Below are positions 17,489 to 26,908 of a stretch of DNA of 64,000 nucleotides, piece by piece. The notes beneath the pieces were generated by a model. It was not told the origin of the DNA. It saw only the letters and a program-made list of their open reading frames with translations, and searched no databases. The stretch's first letter is position 1. Every line of letters starts with the position of its first letter. Location: contig RHDP01000001.1 of the NCBI GenBank assembly GCA_003725745.1, positions 2,881,501 through 2,945,500 on the forward strand. The letters run 5' to 3'. The stretch comes from Streptomyces sp. I6. GTDB lineage: Bacteria; Actinomycetota; Actinomycetes; Streptomycetales; Streptomycetaceae. Both the position numbers and the translations under genes were made by a program.

Positions 17489-17906
17489 ACCCTCCGTCGC
17501 ACCGCACCGCGCCGGAAGCCCCGTGGACCGGATGGCCCCCTCCCCGGCCATCCGGTCCGGTGCAACCGCCGGGCCGAGACGCAGGACCGAGATGCAGGAC
17601 CGACAACAGGGGCCGGACACACGGGCGGACACGGGGGCCGGACACGGGGGCGCCGCATACCGGTGGCCGAAAACAGGTGACGGAACCGGGAACACGGCGG
17701 AACAGCGGAGCACATGCGGGCGGACGGCCGGCCGAGCGGGCATCCGGGTACACCGGCGGGCATCCACGCCTCACATGGCGCGATGGACGCAGTCCCCGTG
17801 ATCCACGTGAGGTGCGCAGCCCCCGCGGTCCACGGGATCCGCGCGGCCCCGCACTACGCGTGATCCGCACGGTCCCGGGACGCCGGCCCGGAGACGCCCA
17901 GGCCCT
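17489..17906. other. Intergenic region without a recognised gene
   Basis: GC-rich sequence between the SSI terminator and the stop of the hydrolase gene. It contains scattered CCGGACACGGG-type short repeats near 17610-17650. No supported coding frame or RNA was seen. Confidence 0.5.
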
Positions 17907-18770
17907 TCACTCCGTCAGTACGCCCTCCAGGAACGGCTCGACGACCGCACGCCAGGCGTCGGGCTGGTCGTGGTGGACGAGATGCCCGGCGTCCGCCACC
18001 TCCGCGTACCGCCCGCGGGGCAGGACGCGGACCATCTCCTGGGCCTCCGCCCGGCCCAGCTCCCCGTCGAGTCCGCGGACCACGAGCGCCGGGCACCCGA
18101 CCTGGGCCAGCGAGTCCCAGTGCGCGTCGTGCACCCAGGTCGCCCGGGACCTCAGCATCTGGCGGCGGGAGAAGACGGGCCGCCAGCCGTCCGCCCGTTC
18201 GGCCATCACCTCGGCGAAGAACTCTCCCCGCGCGGGGCTGGGACGCTCCAGCCGGGGGTCGTCCTCGCCGAACCACCTGCGCACGTCCGCGAGGGTCGCG
18301 AAGGGCACCGGCCAGGAGCGGAACCAGTCCTCCCACTCACGCTGGGAGGCCGCGCCGAGCGCCGAGGCGCGCATGTCGCAGATGACCACGGCCCGGACCA
18401 GGTCGGGGCGCTCGGCGGCGAGCTGCCAGGCGGTCAGCGCCCCCATGGAATGGCCGATGAGGACGGCCGGAGCAAGCCCCAGCTGCTCCACCGCGGCCGC
18501 CGCGTCGGCGACATACGACTCGCGGGTGAACGTGCCGTCGGCGGGGCGCTCGCTGCGCCCGTGCCCGCGCTGGTCGAGGGCGACCGCCCGGTGCCGCTCG
18601 GCCAGCCAGCGGGCGGTGTCGGCCCAGTGCGAGGCACGGCCCATCAGCCCGTGGAGGAGTAAGACGCCCGGAGCGCGGTCCGTCTCGCCGCGCCCCTTGG
18701 GCGGGTCGGCGAACTCCCAGGCAGCGAGCCGTACACCGGCCGTACCGGTCACGTCGATGCGCCGCACCAT
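17907..18770 (-). CDS. Alpha/beta-fold hydrolase
   Basis: 287 residues from the ATG at 18768-18770, behind AGAAGGGGG. It has the oxyanion HGLMGRASHW, the DQRGHGRS turn, the nucleophile elbow GHSMGA and the C-terminal catalytic histidine in DAGHLVHHD, with an acid near VVRGLDGELG. The length and order fit the epoxide hydrolase/haloperoxidase-like hydrolases. There is no signal peptide, so it is cytoplasmic. The substrate is not predictable and no operon partner is adjacent. Confidence 0.88.
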   Translation of the reverse strand: MVRRIDVTGTAGVRLAAWEFADPPKGRGETDRAPGVLLLHGLMGRASHWADTARWLAERHRAVALDQRGHGRSERPADGTFTRESYVADAAAAVEQLGLAPAVLIGHSMGALTAWQLAAERPDLVRAVVICDMRASALGAASQREWEDWFRSWPVPFATLADVRRWFGEDDPRLERPSPARGEFFAEVMAERADGWRPVFSRRQMLRSRATWVHDAHWDSLAQVGCPALVVRGLDGELGRAEAQEMVRVLPRGRYAEVADAGHLVHHDQPDAWRAVVEPFLEGVLTE

Positions 18771-19767
18771 GGTCCTGGCACCCCCTTCTGGCCCTCGTGG
18801 ATCTCCGGGCTCTCCGAAGCGATCGAACCCCGCCAGACTATCGAACTTCCATTCGAAAACCGGCTTTCGACGAGCAACACCCCTCGTTCGAGTGACCACC
18901 CTCAAGGATTGACGGCCGTCGCCGAGGGGAGATCTTCAGCGGGAGGCGGGCCGCTCGGGGAAAACGGTCCGAGGGGATCGACCTTGAGAGCTCGGGGCTC
19001 CGGGTCGACAAGGGGGAGGACAGGCCCCGGCGCCCAAGGGCGCCGGGGCCCTTCGCGTTCGGCAGGCGCATGGTCCGCTCCCTCCCCTGCGGCCGTCCGG
19101 CCCCGCCCCGCTCCAGCCCGGTCATAGGCCTCAGCCACAGCGTGGCACGCGGAACCGTCCGGGCGCTGCCGTTCCGGCCGGAAGGCGCGCTCCGGAAGGG
19201 GCGCCATGGCGGGCGGAGGAGTCGCGCGGCGTACGGCGAAGCGCGCCCGTACCGCGGGCGGTGCGGCACGGGCGCGCGGGACGGAGCCCCTCGTCGGGTT
19301 CGGCAACTGACCGCCGACCGCACCCCCGACACCCCCGACACCACCGAACGGCTTCTCGGCCAGGGCGACCGGTACGCCACCGCCGCCTGGCACGGCGGTG
19401 AAGCAGGGCGACCGGCACACCGCCCACGCCCTCATCGCCGAGGCCGAAGCCCGCACCGGGCAAGCAGCGCCGCAAAGTCCGCCGCGGCCCTCGACGGCCG
19501 CCATCCTGGTGCGCCACGACCGCACCCTCCCCTGCGCACGGGCGTGTTCGCTCACCGGGTCGGTGCCCTCGCATGGGGCGTGTTCCGATCAGAGCACGCC
19601 CTCCACCACGAGGAGACTCAGGCCCGGCGGGGAGACATGCCCTGCCTCCCCGCACCACCTGCTGCCCTCGGCCCCGGAGTTCGGCTCGCGACCCTGGGCA
19701 CCCGGCCCTCGCGACCGGAACCGGGCCCAGGCGCTCCCCCTACGCCGCGGACGAACCGAGCGACCAC
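18771..19767. other. 1-kb gap with a strong terminator and a possible decayed gene
   Basis: It contains the hairpin at 19023-19050. Between about 19300 and 19560 the + strand reads ERLLGQGDRYATAAWHGG in one frame and VKQGDRHTAHALIAEAEART in another. That is gene-like codon usage broken by a frame change, so it may be a decayed or frameshifted gene. I cannot assign a family. The remainder shows nothing convincing. Confidence 0.4.
19023..19050. terminator. Perfect 12-bp hairpin
   Basis: GGCCCCGGCGCC, loop CAAG, GGCGCCGGGGCC, with no mismatch, followed by CTTCGCG. It probably ends a transcript arriving from either side. Confidence 0.75.
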
Positions 19768-20460
19768 TCAGCGCTTCGCCACGAAGACGTGGGAGGCGAC
19801 GTCCGCCTCCAGCTCCGCGGCCTCGCCCCCGCTGCCCACCAGCACACCGCCGGCCGACTCGGTCACGCTCACCACCGAGCCGGGCTGCACACCGGCACGC
19901 CGCAGGGTGTACATCAGCTGGGCGTCCGTCTGGATCGGCTCCCCGATCCGGCGGACGACCACCGTCTTGGCCTCCGAGCCGGCGTCGAGATCGGCCAGGC
20001 TGACCATGCCGTCGTCGAGGAACGCCTCGGCCTCCGCCTTCTCGCCCAGCTCCTCCAGGCCCGGGATCGGGTTGCCGTACGGCGACTCGGTCGGGTGCCG
20101 CAGCAGCTCGAGCACGCGCCGCTCCACCGCCTCGCTCATCACGTGCTCCCAGCGGCACGCCTCGGCGTGCACCTGCTCCCACTCCAGGCCGATCACGTCG
20201 ACCAGCAGGCACTCGGCGAGCCGGTGCTTGCGCATCACCCGGGTGGCGAGGCGGCGGCCCTCCTCGGTCAGCTCCAGATGACGGTCGCCCGCGACCGTCA
20301 CGAGCCCGTCGCGCTCCATCCGCGCGACGGTCTGGCTGACCGTGGGCCCGCTCTGGTCGAGCCGCTCCGCGATGCGGGCACGCATCGGGACCACGCCTTC
20401 TTCCTCCAGCTCGAGGATGGTGCGGAGATACATCTCCGTGGTGTCGATCAGTCCGGACAT
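19768..20460 (-). CDS. dmdR1: DtxR-family iron-dependent repressor DmdR1
   Basis: 230 residues. The N-terminal winged HTH is TTEMYLRTILELEEEG...RLDQSGPTVSQTVARMERDGLV. The metal-binding and dimer domain contains RKHRLAECLL and EACRWEHVMSEAVE, matching the Cys/Glu/His ligands of DtxR. A C-terminal SH3-like domain (GSVVSVTESAGG...LEADVASHVFV) follows. With Fe2+ it represses siderophore and iron-uptake genes. It is divergent from a SIS-domain isomerase gene across 150 bp that contain a dre-like DasR site. The complementary strand keeps a long open frame, as reported for the adm gene of S. coelicolor. Confidence 0.93.
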   Translation of the reverse strand: MSGLIDTTEMYLRTILELEEEGVVPMRARIAERLDQSGPTVSQTVARMERDGLVTVAGDRHLELTEEGRRLATRVMRKHRLAECLLVDVIGLEWEQVHAEACRWEHVMSEAVERRVLELLRHPTESPYGNPIPGLEELGEKAEAEAFLDDGMVSLADLDAGSEAKTVVVRRIGEPIQTDAQLMYTLRRAGVQPGSVVSVTESAGGVLVGSGGEAAELEADVASHVFVAKR

Positions 20461-20558
20461 ATGTGCCCCTCGAAGAAGTCGTGCCGTGGCCCTGACTCAA
20501 TTCTGACGCATGCCGCCGACAACCGGGCCGAGACTGCGTGGAGCCCTCTTGACAGGGC

Positions 20559-20574
20559 AATGGTCCAGACCGCA
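20559..20574. promoter_or_regulatory. dre-like DasR-binding site
   Basis: AATGGTCCAGACCGCA matches the DasR element (core TGGTCTAGACCA) at 10 of 12 core positions. It lies between dmdR1 and the SIS gene, just after a TTGACA -35 box (20549-20554) pointing to the SIS gene. DasR is the GntR-family sensor of GlcNAc-derived sugar phosphates in streptomycetes. Confidence 0.65.
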
Positions 20575-20610
20575 ACGTGATCCGCGACACGACGGGAAGG
20601 GGCGGCGGCG

Positions 20611-21366
20611 ATGGGCGGGAACGAGCCGGCGGGTCGGTTCCTCGACGCCGCGATCCGCCTGCTGGAGCGCGTGCGCGACGAGGAGGCGGCGAACATCGCC
20701 GCGGCCGGCGCGGCCATCGCGGACACCGTCGCCGCGGGCGGCCGGCTGTTCGCCTTCGGCGCGGGCCACTCCTCGCTCGCCGCGCAGGACGTGGTCTACC
20801 GGGCGGGCGGCCTGGCCGTGATGAACCTGCTCGCCGTCCCCGGCGCCGTCGGTGTCGACGTGATGCCCGCGACCCTCGGCTCCGCGCTGGAGCGCGTCGA
20901 CGGCCTCGCCGGTGCGGTGCTCGACTCCAGCCCCGCCCGCTCCGGCGACGTGCTGATCGTCGTCTCCCTGTCCGGACGCAACGCCCTGCCGGTCGAGATG
21001 GCCCTGAACGCGCGGGCACTCGGCCTGAAGGTGATCGGGGTGACGTCCGTGGCGTACGCGACCGGGACGACGTCCCGGCACGCCTCGGGCACGTACCTCA
21101 GGGACCACTGCGACATCGTCCTCGACTCCAAGATCGCGGTCGGCGACGCCGAGCTGACCGCGGAGGGCGTCGAAGCGCCGTTCGCCCCCGCGTCCACGGT
21201 CGTCACCAGCGCCCTGATGCAGGCCGCCGTCGCCGCGGCGGTGGGCGAGCTGGCCGCTCGGGGCGTCGAGCCGCCGCTGCTGCGGTCGGGGAACGTGGAC
21301 GGCGGCCACGAGTGGAACGGCCGGATCATGACCGAGTACGCGGACCGGATCTTCTACCGCCGCTGA
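20611..21366 (+). CDS. SIS-domain sugar-phosphate isomerase/binding protein (UPF0309-like)
   Basis: 251 residues. One SIS domain is visible with GRLFAFGAGHSSLAAQDVVYRAGG (sugar-phosphate loop), VLIVVSLSGRNALPVEMAL and GLKVIGVTS. The closest groups are the UPF0309 proteins and MurNAc-6-phosphate etherase-like enzymes, which handle amino-sugar phosphates. It is transcribed from a promoter with a TTGACA -35 overlapped downstream by a dre-like site, so GlcNAc control through DasR is likely. A single SIS domain excludes GlmS-type enzymes. Confidence 0.85.
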   Translation: MGGNEPAGRFLDAAIRLLERVRDEEAANIAAAGAAIADTVAAGGRLFAFGAGHSSLAAQDVVYRAGGLAVMNLLAVPGAVGVDVMPATLGSALERVDGLAGAVLDSSPARSGDVLIVVSLSGRNALPVEMALNARALGLKVIGVTSVAYATGTTSRHASGTYLRDHCDIVLDSKIAVGDAELTAEGVEAPFAPASTVVTSALMQAAVAAAVGELAARGVEPPLLRSGNVDGGHEWNGRIMTEYADRIFYRR

Positions 21367-21447
21367 GCCCCGGTCACACCCCGGCGGCCGCCGGACGGAG
21401 CCCCACCCGCGAGGGCCACGGTCCGCGGTCCCGTCGGGCCTGCGCCG

Positions 21448-22808
21448 CTATCCGCCGCGCACCCGCGCCAGGTCCAGTGCCGTGGCCAGGTGCGCGGCGA
21501 CGCTCTCCGCGTACTCCACGTCGGGGCGCTCGAAGCGGGGGCGGTTCGCGGACCGGAGGAAGGTGACGACCCCGACCGTGCGGCCGCGGCTGCGGAGCAC
21601 CGTGCACAGGGCGTGCACCGCGTCGCGCGGCCACCGGCGTTCCACGGCCCAGCCCTCCGTGCGGTCCGGCCCCCGCCCGTGCTGGTGCGGACGGAGCCGG
21701 CCCGGTCCATCGCCTGGAGCGCCGGATGCCCATGGGGGTACCGGAGCGGGATGCCCCCGCCCGCGACCCGGGCGACCGGCCCAGGGGCGCCCGACGGCGT
21801 CGCCGCCGCCCGCACCAGCCGTTCGCCGCCCTCCGGCAGCATGTCCAAGAGGGCATGGTCGGCGAAGCCGGCGAGGGCGAAGTCCAGCCGGGTGGTCGCC
21901 GCCTCCATCGGGTCCTCGCACTCGGCCGCCGCCCGGGCGGCACGGTGCAGCTGGCTGAACCGGAACCGCAGCCGGTCCGCCTCCTGCTCAGCGAGCCTGG
22001 CATCCGTGACGTCCTGGAACAGCCAGCCGACACCCAGCGGAACCGGCTCCTCGGCCAGCGGCGAGGCGAGCCTGAGGAATCCGCTGCGCCAGCACCTGCG
22101 CCGTTCGCCCTCCTCGGTACGCACGGTCAGCCAGAGTTCCACGACCGCGCGTTGCGCGCCGTCGGCGAGGACGTGGTGCAGCGCGCCCTCCACCTCCTCG
22201 ACGCCCTGCACGATCAGCTCCCCGAGCGGGCGCCCGAGCACCGTCGTACGCCCGGCGGAGCCCAGCATCCGGGCCGCGTGCCGGTTCACGACCGCGGGGC
22301 GCAGGTCCACGTCCACCAGCACGACGCCCCATGCCGCGTCCTCGAGCAGCGCCTCGCTCAGGGCGATCGAACGCTCCAGGTCGATCTGGGCGTGCACCTC
22401 GCTGAAGGCGCAGTACACCCCGGCGGGCCTGCCGTCGGCACCGCGCACCCCGGCGGACTGCGTCCGCACCAGCACCCGCCCGCCGTCCTTGCGCAGCAGC
22501 GCGAACTCGTGCACCTGCCGCCCCGGCGCGGTCATGGCGGCCATCAGCCGGCCCTGCACCTCGTGCGCATCGGCGGCCCGCGCCGCCCATCCGGCGAACC
22601 CGCGCCGCCCGACGGCCTCCTCCGGAGGCCAGCCGAGGATCCGCTCGGCCTCGCGGTTCCAGTGCGTGACCACACCGTCGGCGTCGAACGCGCAGAGCGC
22701 GGCGTCCATGCCGTCCAGCAGCGCCGCGAGCAGATCGGAACCGGGGCCGTCCCGCTCCGGCTCGTCCGGCCCCAGCGCGCTGGCGGCCCCGCTTCTGGAA
22801 GCACTCAT
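21448..22808 (-). pseudogene. PAS/GAF sensory protein, one frameshift
   Basis: About 453 residues from the ATG at 22806-22808. Two PAS domains are visible: LLDGMDAALCAFDADGVVTHWNREAERILGW, and SEALLEDAAWGVVLVDVDLRPAVVNRHAARML, with a PAC motif VPLGVGWLFQDVTDARLAE. A GAF-like end follows (VHALCTVLRSRGRTVGVVTFLRS). The frame shifts at 21670-21674, where the C-run has one base too many; correcting it runs on to ATALDLARVRGG. There is no kinase or phosphatase domain, so it may act through protein contacts. Probably a sequence error, not a true pseudogene. Confidence 0.7.
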
Positions 22809-23016
22809 CCCGGCACCCCCTGCAGGACGTGTCCTCGGCCGGTGCCGCCCTCCGCGAAGCGGCACCCCGATCATTCAACTGGAACGTGACCCAGGACACA
22901 TCGTTTTCCGGGAAATCGTCGCCCCGGCAGAAGAATCCGCCCGGCCGAAAAGGGGTTGATCCGCCCTCGCGGGGTTCCTAGTGTGGGACTCCTCGAGAAG
23001 GGAGGTGATTCGGAAC

Positions 23017-23055
23017 ATGAAGGCATTCCGGACGCGAGAGGTGGCTGCGGGCTAG
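23017..23055 (+). CDS. 12-codon ORF with a strong Shine-Dalgarno
   Basis: ATG AAG GCA... ends at TAG and gives MKAFRTREVAAG. It stands 7 bp after AAGGGAGGTGATT, one of the best ribosome-binding sites in the window. A small hairpin (CGGCAG-N5-CTGCCG, 23084-23100) follows 28 bp later. No plus-strand gene follows for more than 1.2 kb. It could be a leader peptide or part of a small RNA, or chance. Unrecognised. Confidence 0.4.
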   Translation: MKAFRTREVAAG

Positions 23056-23284
23056 GGCCCGTTCGTCGCACCTTCGTGCACCTCGGCAGGGCCTCTGCCG
23101 AAATCCAGGCAGTCACCGACCCGCGGGCTCGCCGGTACGTCCGGCCGGCTTCCTCCTCGGAGGGACCCGAGCCCGCGGGTTTCCGCGTTCCCCCGGGCAT
23201 CGCCCCGGCGTCCGGGGCCCCGGCCGCAGGACCGCTTCCGGGAGACGGACGTACTGCGCATCACCCCGGCGCCCGGGGCCCGGC

Positions 23285-23943
23285 TCACGGGGCCAGCCGC
23301 TCCACGCGCCAGCCGCCGGGCTCCCCGGGACCCTCACGTACCGGAGCCGGTCGTGCAGCCGGTTCTCGTGGCCCTGCCAGAACTCCACCGTCTCGGGCGT
23401 CACCCGGTAGCCGCCCCACTCCGGCGGCACCGGCACCTGCGCACCCGCCGGGTACCGGCCGGCGAGCTCCTCGTAGCGCCGCAGCAGCTCCTCGCGGGAC
23501 GCCAGGACCGACGACTGGGGGCTCGCCCAGGCGCCGAGCTGGGAGCCGTGCGGCCGGGTGCGGAAGTACGCGGCCGTCTCGTCCCGGCCGACCCGCGCCG
23601 CCGTGCCCGTGACGACGACCTGGCGGGTCAGCGGGTGCCAGGGGAAGAGCAGCGAGAGATGGGGGTTGGCGTCGAGCTCCCGGCCCTTGCGGGAGGCGTA
23701 GTTGGTGTAGAAGACGAAGCCGCGGTCGTCGAAGTGCTTCAGCAGCACGGTCCGGGAGGACGGCCGGCCGTCGGGCGTGGCCGTGGAGACGACCATGGCG
23801 TTCGGCTCGTGGAGCCGACCGGCCGCGGCGTCCTTGAACCAGTGGACGAACTGCTCCATCGGCTCGGCGGGCAGTTCCGCCTCGTCGAGCGGAGTCGAGC
23901 GGTAGTGCTCGCGCATGGCGGCGGGGTCGAGGGCGTCGGTCAC
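23285..23943 (-). pseudogene. pdxH: Pyridoxamine/pyridoxine 5'-phosphate oxidase, frameshift near the C-terminus
   Basis: FMN enzyme that oxidises PNP/PMP to PLP in vitamin B6 synthesis and salvage. It starts at GTG 23943 ([16 protein letters not shown]) and has the family order: [41 protein letters not shown] (FMN binding), [30 protein letters not shown] and [19 protein letters not shown]. At 23331-23333 one G is missing on the coding strand; restoring it gives the expected WRVERLAP end with a stop at 23285. Without it the frame runs on for about 70 residues. Probably an intact gene. Confidence 0.88.
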
Positions 23944-24371
23944 GGGATCATCCTGCCGCACGGGCCGCCGGGGCCTCCCCGCCCTCCCGGGGCCGCGCCC
24001 CGGAGGCCCGCGGCGGTCGGCGGCGGTCGGCGGCGGTCCACGAAGGTCGGCTGCGGCAGGCCGCGGTCCGCGGCAATCCACGAAGGCCGGCTGTGGTCCG
24101 CGGCGGGGAGGGCGCGTCGCCCGCCACCCGCTCGGGGGCGCGCCGGAGTCTTCCCGGCACGGAGTGCCGCCAATCCTCGTGGGCGGATCCGCGCAGTGTG
24201 CCGGATGTCACGCTTCCCCGCATCGGTGGGACCGGCCAAAATCATGCGCTGGGCCGCTGTGGCCTCCCCACGACGCGGAGCGGGTGACCACGCTCCGCGC
24301 GGGGCATCACCGTGGTGGTCGCCCCACCCGGGCCGAAGCCTGTCCCGCCACACATCCCGAGGAGCCGCCTG

Positions 24372-25493
24372 ATGTCCGACTTCGTACCCGGACTCGAGGG
24401 AGTCGTCGCGTTCGAGACGGAGATCGCCGAACCCGACAAGGAAGGCGGGGCGCTCCGCTACCGCGGTGTCGACATCGAGGACCTCGTCGGCCACGTCTCC
24501 TTCGGGAACGTGTGGGGTCTGCTGGTGGACGGGGCGTTCAACCCCGGCCTGCCGCCCGCCGAGCCGTTCCCGATCCCCGTGCACTCCGGCGACATCCGGG
24601 TCGACGTCCAGTCGGCGCTCGCCATGCTCGCCCCCGTATGGGGCCTGAAGCCGCTCCTCGACATCGACGAGACGCAGGCACGGGACGACCTGGCCCGGGC
24701 CGCCGTGATGGCGCTGTCGTACGTGGCACAGAGTGCCCGGGGGCAGGGCCTGCCGATGGTCCCGCAGCGGGAGATCGACAAGGCCGAGTCGGTCGTCGAG
24801 CGCTTCATGATCCGCTGGCGCGGTGAGCCGGACCCCAGGCATGTGAAGGCCGTCGACGCCTACTGGACGTCGGCCGCGGAGCACGGCATGAACGCCTCCA
24901 CGTTCACCGCCCGGGTCATCGCCTCGACGGGCGCAGACGTGGCGGCCGCGCTCTCCGGCGCCGTCGGCGCCATGTCCGGCCCGCTGCACGGCGGTGCCCC
25001 GTCCCGGGTGCTCGGCATGATCGAGGAGATCGAGCGCAGCGGCGACGCGGTGTCGTACGTCAGGAGGGCCCTGGACAAGGGCGAGCGGCTGATGGGCTTC
25101 GGTCACCGCGTGTACCGGGCGGAGGACCCGCGCGCCCGTGTGCTGCGGCGGACGGCCAAGGAGCTGGGCGCGCCCCGCTACGAGATCGCGGAGGCGCTGG
25201 AGCGGGCCGCGCTGGAGGAGCTGCACAACCGCCGTCCGGACCGGGTCCTGGCGACGAACGTGGAGTTCTGGGCGGCCATCATGCTGGACTTCGCCGAGGT
25301 CCCGGCGCACATGTTCACGTCGATGTTCACCTGTGCCCGTACGGCCGGCTGGTCGGCGCACATCCTGGAGCAGAAGCGCACCGGGCGGCTGGTGCGCCCG
25401 TCCGCCCGCTACATCGGGCCGGGCCCGCGCGACCCTCGCTCGATCGAGGGCTACGCGGATATCGCCGCCGTCGCCGGCACCGCCGGGCGGTAG
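24372..25493 (+). CDS. citA2: Citrate synthase 2 (CitA2-like)
   Basis: 373 residues from the ATG at 24372, behind GGAG. Condenses oxaloacetate and acetyl-CoA (or a related acyl-CoA) to citrate. Active-site elements are SAAEHGMNAST, SGPLHGGAPSRV, GFGHRVYRAEDPR and the Asp-containing NVEFWAAIMLDF. The short length and LRYRGVDIEDLV start place it with the second, shorter citrate synthase of streptomycetes. It is next to pdxH and ends in front of a strong bidirectional hairpin. Confidence 0.88.
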   Translation: MSDFVPGLEGVVAFETEIAEPDKEGGALRYRGVDIEDLVGHVSFGNVWGLLVDGAFNPGLPPAEPFPIPVHSGDIRVDVQSALAMLAPVWGLKPLLDIDETQARDDLARAAVMALSYVAQSARGQGLPMVPQREIDKAESVVERFMIRWRGEPDPRHVKAVDAYWTSAAEHGMNASTFTARVIASTGADVAAALSGAVGAMSGPLHGGAPSRVLGMIEEIERSGDAVSYVRRALDKGERLMGFGHRVYRAEDPRARVLRRTAKELGAPRYEIAEALERAALEELHNRRPDRVLATNVEFWAAIMLDFAEVPAHMFTSMFTCARTAGWSAHILEQKRTGRLVRPSARYIGPGPRDPRSIEGYADIAAVAGTAGR

Positions 25494-25494
25494 G

Positions 25495-25554
25495 GCGGCC
25501 CCGCCGGGCGGTAGGGCGCCCGCCGCCCACGGCGGGGCCGCCCGGCGGGGCCGC
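25495..25554. terminator. Strong hairpin between convergent genes
   Basis: Seventeen-base arms (25495-25511 and 25538-25554) pair perfectly around a 26-nt loop, between citA2 (+) and the IPNS-like gene (-). Confidence 0.75.
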
Positions 25555-25610
25555 GGCTACCGCCCGGCGCGCACAGCCGTCCTGGGCCCGGCGGTGGGCC
25601 GTGCCGCCGG

Positions 25611-26663
25611 TCAGGCCGCCCGCTCCACCAGGTCGGCGTGGTGGCGGGCGGCGACCAGCGGGTGCGCCCGCAGCTTGCCCTTCAGCTCGTTGCGCCCGTA
25701 CTCCGCGAACAGCGGGTTGGCCGGGTCGGAGGTGACGCCGGGGGCGTCCGCCGCATGGGGGAAGGGCAGCGGGGCGACGCGGGCGTCGAGCCGCGGGTTG
25801 AAGAAGAACGGCACGGAGAAGCGCTCGGTGGCACCGGGCGGGCTGACCACACGGTGGTTGGTGGCGACGAGGTAGCCGTTGGTGGCCACCTCCAGCAGTT
25901 CGCCGAGGTTGACGACGAACGCCCCGGGCAGCGGCGGTACGTCGTGGAAGAGCCCGTCCTCCCGCTGCACCTGGAGACCGCCGATCCGGTCCTGGTGGAG
26001 CAGGGTGAGGAAACCGTAGTCCTTGTGGGCGCCGACGCCCTGCTCGGCGCCGTCGCCGGCGCTGCCGGGGTAGCGGACCAGCTTCAGGTGCAGATGGGCC
26101 CGGTCGCCGAAGACGTCGTCGTAGAAGTCCGGCGGGGCGCCGATGGCCGCGAGGAGTTCGTGGAGCAGCCGGTGCGCGACCGCGCTGAGCCGGTCGATCC
26201 AGCCGAGCGCGGCGGTGCGCAGCCCGGGCAGTTCCGCGGGCCACTGGTTGGGCCCTTCCAGCCACCAGTAGGCGGGCTCACCCGGCGCGGGTATGTGGGC
26301 GGGACGCTCGGCGCCGATGTCGAGCTGGTCGCGCCAGTCGCGGCTGCCGCGGGTGCGCTCGTCGCCGACGCGGGTGTAGCCGCGGAAGTGCGGCGAGTTG
26401 ACGTTGTCGACGGCGTGCCGCTCGGCCTCGGGCAGGGCGAAGAACGCGCGTGTCGCGCGCATAAGGGCGTCGGTCTCGGCCGGGGTGACGCCGTGGCCGA
26501 CGAGCTGGAAGAAGCCCACGTCGTGGGCGGCGCTGTGCAGGCGGGCGTGCAGATCGGCGCGGGCCTCGGGGCCGCGGCCGGCCGCCGAGAGGTCGATGAC
26601 CGGGAGCTGGGACAGGTCGCGCGGGGCATGCGAGGCGCGCGGGAGGTACTGCGAAGGAGACAT
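25611..26663 (-). CDS. Isopenicillin N synthase-family Fe(II)/2-oxoglutarate dioxygenase
   Basis: 350 residues with an N-terminal DIOX_N domain (LPVIDLSAA...VGFFQLVGHGV) and the jelly-roll oxygenase. Iron ligands are GVGAHKDYG (HxD) and the distal His in LVATNHRVVSPP. The 2-oxoglutarate-binding RxS is RFSVPFF, so the enzyme is probably 2OG-dependent like the plant-type members, not a true IPNS. No antibiotic cluster surrounds it; the substrate is unknown. Upstream, about 120 bp before the start, is a leader-peptide-like ORF on the same strand. No clear Shine-Dalgarno precedes the ATG. Confidence 0.88.
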   Translation of the reverse strand: MSPSQYLPRASHAPRDLSQLPVIDLSAAGRGPEARADLHARLHSAAHDVGFFQLVGHGVTPAETDALMRATRAFFALPEAERHAVDNVNSPHFRGYTRVGDERTRGSRDWRDQLDIGAERPAHIPAPGEPAYWWLEGPNQWPAELPGLRTAALGWIDRLSAVAHRLLHELLAAIGAPPDFYDDVFGDRAHLHLKLVRYPGSAGDGAEQGVGAHKDYGFLTLLHQDRIGGLQVQREDGLFHDVPPLPGAFVVNLGELLEVATNGYLVATNHRVVSPPGATERFSVPFFFNPRLDARVAPLPFPHAADAPGVTSDPANPLFAEYGRNELKGKLRAHPLVAARHHADLVERAA

Positions 26664-26786
26664 GGGTGCGTCCGCTTTCGGTGTCCCGGCCGGCGGTCGG
26701 GGTGGTGACCGGGGGTGGGCGCCGCCGACGCTCGCCGGGGTGGGGCGGGGCCGGTGGAGCGGGGCCGGTGGCCGGGTGGGGTGGAG

Positions 26787-26873
26787 TCAGGGCGTGGGTC
26801 GGAGGTGGGCCCGACAGCCCATGCTCGTGACGCGGAGGAAGTCCACGTGGCGACGGCGAACGAGCGGAAGCAT
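26787..26873 (-). CDS. Putative actinobacterial leader peptide (28 aa)
   Basis: The ORF reads MLPLVRRRHVDFLRVTSM followed by GCRAHLRPTP. The (R)RRHVDFLRV core with a Cys a few residues later is the hallmark of the small leader peptides found upstream of many Streptomyces sulfur and transport operons. It lies 123 bp upstream of the oxygenase gene on the same strand and downstream of a 14-bp palindrome (26909-26922). No good ribosome site is seen. Translation-dependent (attenuation-type) control of the downstream gene is an inference. Confidence 0.6.
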   Translation of the reverse strand: MLPLVRRRHVDFLRVTSMGCRAHLRPTP

Positions 26874-26908
26874 GGGGAAAGGGTACGACGCGGGACCACT
26901 GAACGGTC

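Noticed and set aside
24093-24371. Coding extension upstream of citA2
   Set aside because: The ATG at 24372 has GGAG at the right distance and starts at the conserved sequence; upstream residues are low complexity.
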